The translations under genes were made by a program, and so were the position numbers. Below, piece after piece: positions 10,925 to 23,837 of a stretch of DNA of 64,000 nucleotides. Below the pieces are notes generated by a model. The model was not told the origin of the DNA, did not search any database, and worked only from the letters and a program-made list of their open reading frames with translations. The stretch is from contig CM037836.1 in assembly GCA_021234535.1 (NCBI GenBank), positions 32,903,511 to 32,967,510 on the forward strand, in the 5' to 3' direction. The number at the start of each line of letters is the position of its first letter. The first letter of the stretch is position 1. This DNA comes from Stichopus chloronotus. Lineage: Eukaryota; Echinodermata; Holothuroidea; Aspidochirotida; Stichopodidae.

Positions 10925-11710
10925 CATGCTACAGGTCCCAAACGAGGACACTTGTGTACACTATCTAACCGTGGACGTCGTAATTTCGATATTTCTAGGT
11001 GTTAAATTGAAAGAAAATAACATGTTTTGGGTCAACAAACTAGTAAAAAAGTTGACAGAAAGGTTAAAGCATGTTTTATTAGCATTTATAAATTGTGTTT
11101 TCCCACATTTAAATCGTGGACATTGCTGCTATGCACTTTCCCCTTTCTGGGTAACATTCAAACGAGGACACAAAGCACAAGCTATTCAATTGTGGACACC
11201 ATTTCCTTATCTTTCCACATACCAACCGTGGACATGTTTACAGTACTCTGTGCCTCTTCTAAGCAACATCCAATCGAGGACATAAAGCGCAAGCTATACA
11301 ATCGTGGACACCATCTATTTTAATTGCCACATACCAAAAGTGGACATTTTTACAGTGCACTGTACCTCTTCAGAGCAACATCCAATCGACGACACAAAGC
11401 ACAAGCTATGCAATTGTGGACACTTATCTCCTACTAATTCCACATAGTAACCATGGACATTTTATGATGCACTGAACACATGTGCAACATCACTACGAGG
11501 AGACAAAGGGCAAGCTATGCAATCGTGGACACCATCTCCTTTTATTTCCACAAACCATCCAATTGTGGACATTTTTAAGTGCACCATACCCCTTCTGAGC
11601 AACTTTTAATCGATGATGCCAGGAAAAAGCTATGCAATTGCGGGCACCTATCTCCATTTATTTGGGCAAACCGACTGTGAACATTGCTAATATGTTCTGT
11701 AACCCTTCTG
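10925..11710 (+). repeat. tandem array, about 114 bp period
   Basis: Six to seven diverged monomers, each carrying AAGCTATGCAAT, a CGTGGACA box, a pyrimidine-rich spacer, a second CCGTGGACA box and CAACATCCAATCGAGGACA. Monomer landmarks lie near 11290, 11403, 11511 and 11629. The open frames crossing it arise from the repeat and are not genes. It abuts the CA run of the preceding satellite. Confidence 0.85.
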
Positions 11711-13429
11711 ACAATTACTACTTACTTGAGTTTTGATAGAACTGTGCAAATGTTGTCCTTGTTTATTGGTGGCACAGAGGCTTAGGCTGGGAGTTTGAAG
11801 AGGTCATGATGAGGATTATTCATGGAGAGAACCCCTTCAACCGTCTGTCACCTGTCCAGCGATCTGGATGTGAAACCCATAAAGGAGGGAATGTTGATGT
11901 ATGATAATGGCCTCTTAACAGTATTCACTATTTATGATAGTGATTAGTTGGATCAACAATTCCTGGTTACATATTAATGGTTTTGGATAGAGGGGAAACT
12001 GGCAAAACTTAACATCCACTTCTCGTTCAATTTTAAAAGATTAACATTAAGATGAAGACATTTATTCAAAAAATCCCATAACGTTACCTCCAAACATTTC
12101 ATGCTGATAACATGGATATGTAAACCCATGTTGTAACGCATGTTGAAGGGATACACAGAGTGAACAAGACAGTAGACTAAAAATGGAGTGCACACTGGTC
12201 TTTAAGGAAGAGTTTTCTTGAAGTGTGGGAGGATATTAGGATATGGACTACTCACACCAGCTAATGTTCACAGTAATGACATCTAAAGGAGACAATAAAG
12301 GTGGTTTTCAAATCAAAATATTTCCTGGCTAAATGAAAACAATTAAACAAAAGACCAGAAATAAACTTTCAGAAAGAAACATCTTCCTATCATTTTTGTT
12401 TCTGTTTTTTTTTTCAAACTTACAGTTGGCAATTGAGTGGTCATGCAATTCAGGGCAAGAAGAAAAAGTAACACCATGCAAATAAAATACCCCTTCAAAA
12501 CATACCTACTAAATTACCATAATAATTAAGTTCCTTCAAACGTACAACATGAGAAAAAAAAACAAGCAACACAAGGCAAATGTAACACTAGCAAAAACAT
12601 AAATAGTAGTTTGCCATTGTAAATACTGTAGATTCCTTCGAAAATACAAAAGAGGTTACATCAAATGAGGGATTTCTTTGAGTTTTATTGGATGATAATG
12701 TTCGTCATCAAACTTTTGCTTCCTATAAGATTAGTATACCACAACACCATGACGTTATCATCATGCTAAAAAAGTGCTAAGGCGTTCAAAAGACCCTCTT
12801 TCATGCCCGATTACCCGTGTATTACGATGGACATGACACCTAATACCCCTTGCCAGGCAGCTCAAGAAAGCCTAGACATTGGATTGACACACCTGAATTA
12901 CTTTAGGAGAATGATGTTTAATTGACAATGTGGATTATCACAGCATGGGGTGATAAAACTGACCTAAGGGCATGACAATTTGCAAGAAGTTGAACCTCAG
13001 TAGAACAAAAGAAGACTGAGGTTGGAGTCAACCCCATTTTAACATACGAATAATGGCATGCAATAATTTTGTGCTTTGACAACAGTGAAATGAGGAACAA
13101 TAACTTATTTTCACTCATGAGACACAGTCTGTATACAGAATAGATTAAGTTTCAGTGAAACAAATGAAACATCTGTTTTAATACTTGAATGGAAAGCTTG
13201 GGACAAATCTTGCAAACATCTGAGAGCTTGAAATCACTTCAACTGATTAAGATCCAGGATATTAATTGCAAAGGAAGGTAGGAAAGTAGCATGCTATCAA
13301 CCAGAATTCAAGAATACCATGTGGTTTTGATGGTGTGCCCAGCTTTGCTGCTCACAATAAGTAAAGCAACAGGAATTGGGCTATGATAAATAGCATCTGT
13401 GCATGACATAAAACACGTACCAAATATTC
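11711..13429. other. mostly no gene; one possible coding scrap
   Basis: At about 11745-11898 the plus strand has an open run with protein-like composition (including GWEFEEVMMRIIHG and NPFNRLSPVQ). It has no convincing splice sites, and I do not recognise it. The rest is AT-rich with no repeat or gene seen. Confidence 0.4.
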
Positions 13430-14175
13430 TACTCAGTGTGACATGGTCCATCATCATACTATATGAGATCAGTCTAAGTTCATATTCTTGAGATACTGTG
13501 TTTACAAGGTTTTCAACATTTCACCTCTGTTGACCTCAGTTGACCTTTGACATCCACCAAAAACAAAAGGGATCTTGAACTCAATATCACTGATATACAT
13601 GTTGAATATGAGATCAGTCCAACCTTGCATGCTTGAGATTTTGTGTTTGCAATATTTTGATGTTTTGACCCCAGTTGTTCCCAAATAACCATTATCACCA
13701 ACAACAATAGAGTTTTTGTATTCAATGCAGTACACTTACATATTAAATACCATACCTGTCTAAGCTTTCCCTTTTGAGATATTGTGTTTGCAAGGATTTT
13801 ACAATCTGACCCCTGCTGACCCCAAATGACCTTTGACCACCAAACACAAAGGTTATGATTTTCTTTGAAACCAAAAACCAGAAAACCAAAAGGCTCAGTG
13901 ATTCCTTGTCATACGATAAATACTATAACAAACATGAATCACCCATATGACAAGTATGAGATCCCTCACAGTCATCATTCTTGAGATACCATCTTAATAA
14001 AGTTTTGACATTTTGAATTCTTTTGACCCAAAATGACCTTGCACCTCCATGTAAAGCAATATAGGGATCACCTACACTACATGGCCACACACAGTACATG
14101 TTAAATATGTACAACATTTGAACAATCCACAGGATAATCATGACATGACTACAGTTATCCTTCTTGTAATATCAT
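13430..14175 (+). repeat. type B satellite array with nuclear-receptor-like half-sites
   Basis: Five monomers carry CTTGAGATA-TGTTTACAAGG-like motifs near 13490, 13632, 13772, 13980 and 14162. Basic spacing is about 141 bp, with longer spacing where an extra AACCAAAAGGCTC segment intervenes. Most contain TGACCT hexamers, including a near-perfect direct repeat with 1-bp spacing at 13827-13839. The same monomer appears reversed at 62.8-63.8 kb. Confidence 0.8.
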
Positions 14176-14284
14176 GTTTGCACGGTTTTGTTCTTTGCAG
14201 CAACTAGGCAAACAAGTCCTTTAGAGACAGTTTCAAGACAACTATCTCACACAGCAGTTCTCAAATAATAATAATAAGACTTAT

Positions 14285-15120
14285 AAATGTGCCAGATCCA
14301 CCAAAGTGCTAATGGTGCTTTACAAAAACACAAAGAATAGAAAAAGCAAAAGTAGGAAGTCAGGAACATGCCCAACAAATAATAAGAACTAAGATGCAGT
14401 GTGCATACGGTAAGTTTTCAATCTTTTCTGAAAAATATCAAGTGAACCTGAGGAAGGCACACCCAAAGGTAAAGTGTTCCAAGGTCTTGGAGCAGCCTCA
14501 ACAAATGATCTATCCTCCATGCATGATTAGCCATGAATTCAGTCAACATAAATTTGGATTTTGATCTTAACTCACGGAAAGGAACATAGGGGGTCAACAA
14601 ATCAGAAAGATAGCAAGTTGTACAGTCATTCAGAGACTTGTACACAATAATTAAACTTTTGTATGTAATTCTTTGTGATACCGGTAACCAGTGCAAGTGC
14701 ATCAAGATAGGAGTAATATGACATGATTTGTTGTGCAGTCGTTCCTTAGGGTGGCCATGCAGCAATCCATTGGACACGTCAATACGAGATGTACTGTATC
14801 AAAAGAACGAACAATCTGTTCAGTAACACTAAAAGTAAGGTACTGTAATGACGCAACTGCAATATTCCAAACATGAAACAAGCAAGTGAGTGTGACACTT
14901 GAAATGTGGTGTTTCAGAGTCATATATTTACATCAAAATTAACACAAAATTCCTAACATGAGATGAAAGTTTCACACAGGAACTACCAATAACAATGTGT
15001 GGAACTATAATCTTATGCAACTGCATGCTGAGGTGAACCAAAAAGGATGAACTCAGACTTATCATCATTAAGTTTTAGGAATGATGGGTCAAGACCAAAA
15101 TGTGAGTCCTCAGATGTTTT
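14285..15120 (-). mobile_element. 3' end of an L2/CR1-like LINE, frame-broken
   Basis: On the minus strand, conceptual pieces of the C-terminal reverse transcriptase region appear in order. First comes LKLNDDKSEFILFG (complement of about 15050-15090), then MTLKHHISS, then NGLLHGHPKERLH, then HITPILMHLHWLPVSQRITY and YLSDLLTPY. After a frame change, a tail with EAAPRPWNTLPLGVPSSGS and FQKRLKTYR ends in a stop near 14395. The element ends in a TTATTATTATT microsatellite (complement of 14267-14282), typical of this LINE group. Several frameshifts and a small internal deletion show it is dead. It sits between two type B satellite blocks and probably inserted into one array. Confidence 0.85.
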
Positions 15121-15589
15121 CTGGTGAGTCACAAGCAGCTCTGAGGGTCGTGAACAATTTCTAGACTAGAAGAGACGCTGTTGCTGTGTATGCTTGTCAT
15201 GGACACCTTAGGCCTACATAGCAAGGGACAAATTGCACAATTACTGTATCTCAAGGCCGAGTGCACCTGCAAATACAGTTACTACCGCCTGGTTACAAGT
15301 ATGCTTCCTGGATTGCAGGGTGACAGTGGACAACCAGAAACCCATCATGACAGAAAATGTGTAAGAACCAGGGATCTAGCATAAAACCACAATCCAAACA
15401 ATAGTCCACTACAATCTCCTGCTTTGTTTATTTTAGCAGCAAATGGTAATTGATCATGTTCCCTGTCAAACTGTCTGAATTGGCGGGTAAGTGATTAGCA
15501 GAGTCTCGACTGAGGAACTGTCCCACTCATGACCCAAATAACTTTTGAGCTCCACAGACATGATAAGTATCATTTAATCAATTTTAGCA
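15121..15589. other. no gene recognised
   Basis: Short region between the LINE remnant and the next satellite block. It may hold further decayed LINE sequence, but I cannot support it. Confidence 0.4.
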
Positions 15590-16035
15590 GTAGGGGATCT
15601 GTCACAGTTCTGTTTCATGAGGTTTTTTTCACAAGGTTTTGACCTTTTGACTTCTGCTGACACCAAGTGACCTTTATCTCCACCAAAAACAAAAGGGGTC
15701 ATTTACTTCATATGGACAATCCACACAACAAGTAAGAGATCCCTTGCAGTTAACCTTCTTGTGATACACAATTTTTTAAGGTGTTGACATTCTGACCGCT
15801 GATGACAACAAATGACCTTTGACCTTCATAAAAAACAATAGGGTTAATCTCATCAATATGAAGTTCCATTATGCCATGTATGAGATTCACTGAAGTTTCC
15901 CTTCTTGAGATATCATGCTTACAAGCTGTCATCATATGCACAGGCCTACACTTTTACATACAGTACGTGGACATACCCAGACATACACACATGCACATTG
16001 TCACACACACATTGATGTCATGATGATTGGAGCCA
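15590..16035 (+). repeat. type B satellite monomers ending in a CA-rich tail
   Basis: Three monomers are marked by GTGACCTTTATCTCC, AATGACCTTTGACCTTC and CTTGAGATATCATGCTTACA. A perfect direct repeat of TGACCT with 1-bp spacing lies at 15813-15825. A CA-rich stretch and a degenerate form of the GACATCACCATCG terminus follow, in the same order as the element at 63.8 kb read in reverse. Confidence 0.75.
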
Positions 16036-16085
16036 GCAGAAAGTTGAAAGTTATGGTGCTATAGGAAATGACTAAGCTGAACGTA

Positions 16086-16400
16086 GATGACCAATATGCA
16101 CCTATCTTGGAAGCAAATATCTCCCAACATGCAAGGAAGCCATGGAAGGAAATTTAAAGCAGAATCCACCTACTGTAGGTTGGGTAATCTATGGGGCAAT
16201 GAGTTCCATCATTCGTGACATAATGCTTCTTATCCACCCGGAGCGACAGGTCTTCAACCAATGCATCACAACTATCCTTTCATATGACGCTGAAGCATGG
16301 ACCACTACAAAACATATGGAGAAAACAAGAATTGAAGAGAGGGCAACAGTGTTGAAAGGATACAGATTGGTGTGACAAGGAAAGACAAAGTGACAAGTAC
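16086..16400 (+). mobile_element. RTE-like LINE fragment (end of reverse transcriptase ORF)
   Basis: The frame at 16142-16375 contains VFNQCITTILSYDAEAWTTT followed by KHMEKTRIEERA. This matches the conserved C-terminal region of RTE-type LINE polymerases, where a (V/T)FNQC-LPxLTYGxExWxxTK pattern is followed by a basic helix. The segment just before it (GWVIYGAMSSII) also fits. The fragment ends abruptly and both sides are degenerate, so it is a short dead relic. Confidence 0.75.
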
Positions 16401-17586
16401 TGACCTTAGACTAACATCTGGTGTGTTAGGTCATGAATCATAAAGGTAACAGGACATAAATCTCACAATAAATGGGTGGGTCATTTTAGCCACGAATGTA
16501 ACTCAACAATTCTGTGCAATGAAAGTGGGGCATTGTGGTGTGAAACCAAAACATGGACGTGATTCTTTCATTGCTGTCATTTATTGCTAAATTTCTGAAA
16601 AATTATATTATCACGTAAACAACATGTTTGTGGGATGACTTAATAATCAAGTTTGCTGCAATACTGTGCATACTTGATCTAGAATGTTTGTCAGTTTAAA
16701 CTTAAGACACCAATTTCAATCGAGTAAACTTAATGCAAACTGTAAATTAAATATGATGTAATTAGCCAGAATTAACTCTGAACTCTGTTTATATTCTAAA
16801 TCAACTTGTGCTCGATTTGGATTTTTAGCGTGGACTGCAAAAGCCATGCAGTTTTCATACATATTACATACCCCGCATTTATGTAACTCTGAGGTATTCC
16901 CTGGTCCAAGCACATCGATTGAAAAACTTTCTGTAAACCAAATCACAGACTATTCCAATTCCACACAACCATGTACTTTGTGTGTAACCTGCAACCATCT
17001 ACAGGTACCAGCCACGAGTGGGTAATCGAGCACAAGCCATTACCTGAAGGTAACAATACATTGGCAATTCAGTTACATCGGACTTTGATCTGGTTCTTTG
17101 TCTCTGCATCTCTGATTGGTTGTGATTCATTGCACTCTACATAACTAACGAAACAGGTGTCAGTCAGTTCTCTGACCTGTAGACAATACCAGTGAACATC
17201 GGAATACCCGTGGCATGTGAGCGAGCGTGTGTGTATTAATTGGCAACATTGGCATTTTTACATGGCACTGTATTTACTAGTTATTATCTTGTTTTCCAGT
17301 TATACTCAGTATTTTTGGTACAGTCGTTAGCTGCAAATTTCATACCATCAGAATAGGTAACAATTATACCAGGTATATCACTACTAGAAAGTAGCAAATG
17401 ATAGAATTCTGTAATTTAGTCAACTGGTAAAGATATGTCTTCATCCTGAAGTGGATCGAGTGAAACAGGTTGAAAAAGAAGAATAAAAACCTGCATATAG
17501 TAGCGACAGTACTGATGAAGTTTTGACAACCTGGAGTAATACCTTCAGGAAATATTCAGACATACCTCACACTTTTCACAGTAAAC
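16401..17586. other. no gene recognised
   Basis: AT-rich sequence up to the scaffold gap. An open frame on the minus strand at 16716-16946 has a few cysteines but no recognisable domain. Confidence 0.5.
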
Positions 17587-17686
17587 NNNNNNNNNNNNNN
17601 NNNNNNNNNNNNNNNNNNNNNNNNNNNNNNNNNNNNNNNNNNNNNNNNNNNNNNNNNNNNNNNNNNNNNNNNNNNNNNNNNNNNNN
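17587..17686. other. assembly gap of 100 N
   Basis: Exactly 100 undetermined bases, a conventional filler for a join of unknown length. It cuts the 3' part of the receptor exon that ends against it. Confidence 0.97.
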
Positions 17687-18214
17687 ACGAACCAGCATCG
17701 AACAACGTCTCCATTTAAGCAGAGAAAATACGAGACAAAATTCGCAATTGATTCGGATTTGTAGGCGGTCCTTGTCAGTGTAGAGAATCTGTTCTTATGA
17801 TCGAAATCATTCGCTGTTGCTCCTCCAGTAACTACTGGGACGTTTCGAAAGGCCGCTAAGTCACCGATGCCTATCATCTCGACGCTACAGACGTGTCCTA
17901 TGAGAACATGGATCTGATCTTCCTGGACCATTTGACTGAACAGACCAACGCCCAAACTGGGCCCTTCCGCGAAACAATTTATTGTTGTTTCTTTCATAAC
18001 GGTTCTGATTGAAAAATTTTGGTAGGTACCATCTTGGACCCTTTCGTTGATCATTCTATGGCTATATCGACAGGTGGTTTTAATTGACTTTGGTCCAAAC
18101 CGATCCGTTTCCATTGAACAATAATCCAAGTTTGACTTCCGGTGGAAGACAATCACAAAATGCCGACAGACAAACAAAAGCCACTAATCTGTATCTGAGA
18201 TTATCGAACGACAT
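17687..18214 (-). CDS. ANF-receptor-like first exon, partial and frame-broken (copy D)
   Basis: The ATG at 18212-18214 opens a frame with a signal peptide (LVAFVCLSAFC), then EVKLGLLFNGNGS, the first strand of a periplasmic-binding-like ligand domain. Single-base losses near 18105 and 18055 shift the frame. Beyond them come LGVGLFSQMVQ, IGIGDLAAFRNVPVVTGGAT and RFSTLTRTAYKSESIANFV. These align in order with the exons at 28.8, 33.3 and 38.0 kb and with the N-terminal lobe of natriuretic peptide receptor guanylyl cyclases. The 3' end lies in the gap, so its donor cannot be seen. It is the most diverged of the four copies. It is either a pseudo-exon or carries two consensus errors. Confidence 0.75.
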
Positions 18215-20915
18215 TGAGCTGATTAAGCTTGTGTAAAGTTCAAGGAATTCCTTTTCAGTGGTACTCACCAAAGAAACGTGAAGTGAAATAAACACGAAAT
18301 GCGATTGAGTAGCTGTTCGTGGAGTCTTGACAGGGTCCCTTCAATTAATCTGTTTCTTCAAAAATAGTGTGGGACACGTTTAAGTCAAATATTGACATCT
18401 GATTCTCTGTGATTGTTTATCACTGCAACTGTCGCGTGGGCTAAATGATGCCATCCGTTTTTTACGTAAAACTCACAAAATATGTCCAGTTTTAAAAAAA
18501 ATACGTTTCTAAAAGACTAACAAAAGTCCCAATCCCTCTCTTTGGAGCAATAATCACTCTCTCTCTTTTTCAATAAATTTGCATGAAATAATTTGAAAGG
18601 CTATAACACTCACGTACACATCGGTAGATGCAAATTTACCTCATCTGAAAAATAAATACTTAGTTAAAACATACTCAAGCCGTAAGTAAATGAAAGTCAA
18701 TAAGACATCTTTGAAGAGGCAGGAAAAATTGCTTAATCACTCGATGGATGAGGAGAAATAGAGAAACTGAATAAGAAATAAGAAAAAAGCAAAGGTAGGA
18801 GTCTAAGCTTCTCTTTAGGTCAGAATGATGTCAGCGATAGAAAAGACGTTATAGGTATGTCTAAAAACTCATCAGCAGTAAGAGAACTAACAGTTTCATC
18901 GATTTCATATGTACCCACGGTCTGTGATTTCGAAAGGTTTCGATGCAGTGGCTGTAAAACACCAAAATTGCTTCAGGAAGCCATTACACAACACGCTCTT
19001 CTCAGGTGTGTGTTCTTTGTAAGCTGTGTCAAGTCATTTTAATGCTTCCTCATTTCAAATGTTAACCACTTTGAAATTACTTTCAAATTGCAGGTTGGCT
19101 CCATTGTTCCCTTTCGAGTCATCATGAAGAGTTATGCACAATGTAATTAAGTTAGGTTGCGGTCGCCATCCGCTTTCAAAGTGGCAAATATTTACGACAA
19201 AAGCTCCTTCCTTGTCTTAGAAGCAGGAATGAAATGTGTCAAACTCCTCAAGTTCCAAAGATCATTAAAACAATATTGTACAAATGTGGGTTGGAATGAT
19301 TGCAACTCAACGACATGGAAAACATTGAAGATAAATCACAATTTAACGAAAACCTTTATAGAGCTTCGTTCTGCTGTAACCAGGAAGGTATGTTGAATAG
19401 GTCAAACATTTACTATGACACATTTATTATGAACCGTTATCACCATCAGACACATCCTTGGAAGGCATGGGGCCGGGCTGTCTATTTTTCTGGCGGGGTT
19501 TCGACGGAGGACAGGGAATACAAATGTCCAGGGGAGCCAGTGGAAAATTGGGGGCCAAAATCATGTCAAGGAATGACAAACAAGGAAATACCGAAAGAAT
19601 TTGGAAATCAAAACAAAGATTGTGTTATTCCATTTATTTATTGGCTTGGATTATTTTTTAATGAGTAATGTATGTAAAACCGTGACCAAGTTGAGTGTGA
19701 GGGAGAACGTGCTCTGTACCCGGGCACGGATCGACTCTCCTATCTTCAAGCAAAGAGCTCACATCACGAGGTTGACTATAGACAGTTAACAGGTGTCTCT
19801 ACGAAAATCTCAGATAAAACATGAATCAGGATTCAGGTAGGGGGTGGAAGGGGTGGTTTGAAAGGAACGATAAGTGACAACAAGAGATAGTCTGATGCTG
19901 TTGGTTTTTGCGTTGGTGTTTAAGTAGACCGGATGGGTATAGGGGCAGTGTCGCATTCTAGTGATTGTTCTGAAGTCAGCGTAGATAGGCCTATCTCTCG
20001 TTAAGAGAGGGAAACCCGCCATGTATAGACTATAGGTTTAGTATATATAGACGATTGTTCTCAATACTGCCTCCGATCATGACAAAATTATCGAGATGCC
20101 ATAATTTGTTTTTAAAGATCGTCCAACGGGTATAGACTTAATAGAATCATGAAAGTCATTAATAACTAGGAAAACTCTTTTTTTTTCAGTTGGCATTCGC
20201 TCCTATCCTTTAGAGCATGGAAATACTGAAAGGATAAAAGTCGTTCAAAATGATGGATTAAATGGAAAATTGCCATTATACCGATTCTGGGTAACCTATA
20301 GCTCTGCCATATCTATAGTCCTGTATTATACATTCCTCCTTAGAATTCTGCGTATTCTGAGAAGGCATGTATTCTCAAGTAATAGTATCGTCTACACTAG
20401 GTAAGCACAGATTTTTTTCAAAAAAGGAATATGCAAATACATTTATCTCGGCATGACGTTTGTAAACATATGGCATATGGAATGGTCTTGTTAATTTAGT
20501 CACCCATGAAAATCATGCAATTCGTCCTTGGTCTAAATCTGCGTTCGGTTTTATTTTCCAAGGGTGATTCTACTGTAGATCACTCTTTAGAAACAGCACC
20601 CTGTCTGAGGTCACTATAGAGTTAGTCTCTGCTCTCTTGACTTTTTTTTTCACAGACCAGTGACCAATCTCCAGGTCAAGTTTAATTAACGTGTTCACGT
20701 GAAGGTTCACTTCGTCATTCTCTCCGTGTCCTTTTAAAATTTCAGCGGAACCACCTCTGTCTTTTTTTTTTTTGTAATGTGTTCATGTACATGAACGGAG
20801 TTAAAACATTGCTACTTATTTCACTTCAGAGATTAATACTGAAACTGCAGTTCTTGAGAAAAAGCGTAACTCACTTGAAAAAAAAAATGATACAAGGTAC
20901 TTTTTTGGATAGCAT
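18215..20915. other. no gene recognised
   Basis: AT-rich, upstream of receptor exon D. A GTGAGT motif on the minus strand near 18265 could be a donor of an upstream untranslated exon, but nothing supports it further. No further receptor exon was recognised. Confidence 0.5.
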
Positions 20916-21080
20916 ATCGTAATCTAATGCAGCCATACTCTCCTTTTGCGAATTTCTTATGTTAAGCCTTTGTTTTGAGTGCACTTAGTTTTAACCACTC
21001 CTCATACGCCGTGAAAACATAGACCATCTATTTCTCAACTGACGTCACTAATCATTTCTGATGAACTCGTGAAATTTGTT
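20916..21080 (+). repeat. dispersed repeat of unknown class, copy 1
   Basis: Matches 62541-62712 over the whole length with indels. Shared blocks include TAATGCAGCCATAC, TTTTGAGTGCAC, TACGCCGTGAAA and TGAACTC-TRAAATTT. No terminal repeat, tail or coding capacity identifies its class. Confidence 0.65.
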
Positions 21081-22264
21081 TCCCAAATTAAGTGCAATAC
21101 AGGGATTACAAGTATTGACAAATCAGTAAATGCTGGTGTTCGATTTTGAACATTTTGTATGAGTGAGGCGGATGCATACAGCTACCTACGTGACGTGATC
21201 TTAAGTGATCTATCGACAACCCCTTGTCGATCATACTAAGTACATGCAGGATATGTAACAGGCACAGACTCTGTGCATCGAGTAGGATACGCCTAACTTT
21301 TACGTTCAAACGGGCAGTAATCCTACAAATTACCGTGTTGGGTAAGGTCTTCAGTAATTTGGTTATATCTTGAGCAGTACTCTCGCAGGATTACATAATT
21401 CCAATATGTCAGAAAAATAAAATTTAGGTAAAATGTTACTACAGACCTAGTCGACGGTCGGCAATTATTTTCATTAGGTCTCATGCTGTTCACGACATTG
21501 CCATTGGCTCATTTTGCGATATCACTGGTTGGCTATCAAACTTAAAGTTAGGGTAAGTTATGCTTCAGACCTAATAAATGGGCTCGAGTCTGTTCGATTA
21601 GCACGAGTAGATAGGTGCTTTAAGAAGGGGTATTAATTAAAGGTTTCTTGTCATTGGGAGGTTAAACATTTTGACAAATTTGAGCTACAGTATCATCAGG
21701 TAGCCTACCGTTTGACGTAGATCTAATAGGTGTAGTAAAACTGAAAATTGTTATAGCACGCAAATCACGAGCCTTGTAATTCCAACAATTGAAGCTGCAA
21801 CCTTCGATTACTTTGCCTCCATCAGGTGTGGGCCTATCAGAATCTCATCTGCATGGTGAAACAAATTGTAATCCTTGAAATCATCGGTTTTTTATTAAAA
21901 GTTACTTCCAGGTCAGGCGCTTTTGCATTTTATGTTCTACTGAAGAGACAATTCTGGGGAAATCTTAAAAGTAGTCGTCCGCAAACAACTTTTACTGCTG
22001 TTTATCCCCAAATAGCACTCTCATGTGAAACTTAGGAGTAGCATCACTTTTTTGAAATCATCTCAGATATCATATCAATACAAACTATTACAGATTGCAG
22101 AGAACTTCAGTTTGCCTTTTTAGTCGTTTTTCTTTCTTCGCAAAATTGTATTTTAAGTTCTTTGGAGTATCTTGTTGCTTACCCTACAATCTCGTTCTTT
22201 TATCAATTATATCTCGTTTTTCCATGCAGTATCATTGTCGATTATATGTAAGAGATTGCACTAA
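21081..22264. other. no gene recognised
   Basis: AT-rich sequence without recognised coding or repeat content. Confidence 0.5.
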
Positions 22265-22410
22265 AGTTTGGATGGATGGATAGTTGGTTGGTTGGATAGA
22301 TGGATGAATGGATGGGTGAATGGAATAATGCAAGGATGATGCATGGATGGATGAATGGATGGATGGAAAGATGGGTGAATGGATGGATAGATGGATAGAT
22401 GGATGGAGAA
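22265..22410 (+). repeat. GATG/GGAT tetranucleotide microsatellite
   Basis: About 145 bp of imperfect GGAT repeats with TTGG and GAAT variants. The open frames crossing it on the minus strand ([12 protein letters not shown]) are translations of the microsatellite and not genes. Confidence 0.95.
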
Positions 22411-23837
22411 CTGTTCTGATGATACCCAAAGCAAGACACATACATTGTGAACTCAGAGGCAACACCCGTAGATGTCGTTAGACTAACTCCGTGTATTATT
22501 CGGATCCAGGGCGAAACGGCCTTACGATATGGACGATAATGTAAAGTGGAACTTTACGTCACATAGATTAATGACAAAACAATGAGGACTTTTTTAATCG
22601 ATTCTACTTGTGTGCAAATACCAGGTGAAAAACGGAGACCATAAGCAGATCAGAAGAAAATTCTGACCAATAGAGAGAACCACTGAAATCAAGAGATTTG
22701 TAAATTCATTCAAAAAAATACATCGTTAGGTAAAACAGAGAAATTTGTAATGTCTAAAGTACTAATCCGTATCCTTGAGATACAATGTAAACGTCACGTG
22801 AAAACAGACATTTCGTTGAATACCGTAGATGGATGGACATGAGCATTGCATGTTACATGCACACGGTTCAAGTTACTAGAAGTACTTCTATTTAATTTAT
22901 CTATAATTTGATTTCTAGAGTGGATGCTTTATCGAATGAAGGTTCTCAAAATCTAGAATGACGTAATGGACTTCAAAAATGTTGGAGGAATTCTGGCTTA
23001 AATTTGATTCGACTTTTTCGTTTTAATTACGGTATATATGTTTATGATAGACTGGTTGAAGGATGCACGGTACATTATTGTTATTATGTTTCTATTTTTC
23101 CATACAGCTAATTATTGCGTCTTGCTGACGTATTTTGCATCTCAGCGGGAAATTGTACACAAACTGTCGGCGTAGGATTTTGCAAACATCAAGCTGGTTA
23201 TTGTGAACCATGGCCTAGAGTTAAAAGTTTGCTTATGACGGACTTGTTGAATAAGATATTATGGGAAGGATCTTAGAAGGGATCCTTTGGATAAACAATG
23301 CGACTTACTGTAAAAAAATCGAACAGATTTTCTCTGGCAAGTCTAAGAGTAAAAATAATCTGAGTCAAAACATGGATTACTGGAGAAGCTAAGTCCCCGG
23401 ACCCCATGCTTCTCCTTACCTATATACGCAGGCTAGCAAAGGCCGTTTGCATCCACGCAACATTTAGTGGTAAACTTCTGCATCATATTAGTGCATATAA
23501 ACAATAAACAAGGGAATCGACGAAAGGTATCCACAGAGTTTTCAAACCTGAATTTGGTGAAGTTGCAGACTAAAGTAGCGTGTACACAACATTGAGAGGG
23601 GACATATAGTGATAGATTGTTTGATTTATTTATTTATATATTGATTGACTGATTGATTTACTCATTTATTCATTGATTCATTTATTTGTTTCGCTTTCTT
23701 AAAAAAACAAGTACAGACTGATTAACTACATGGATAAAGAGACGGAAAGCATAGAGAACCTCGATAAGCTAAAGCTTTTACAAAGCAGGTTCATCAGAAA
23801 CGAAAAGACAAGAGAAAACAAAGGACAAAATAACGAC
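22411..23837. other. no gene recognised; ATTT/ATTG simple repeat at 23617-23700
   Basis: AT-rich sequence. A tract of about 80 bp of TTATTTAT, TGATTGAT and TCATTTAT tetranucleotides lies at 23617-23700. No coding similarity was recognised. Confidence 0.55.

Noticed and set aside
10925..11710. Regular array considered as CRISPR or as a tandem gene
   Set aside because: The 114-bp monomers are all alike, with no variable spacers and no conserved frame.
22232..22465. Open frames rich in SIHPSIHP
   Set aside because: Translation of the GGAT microsatellite.
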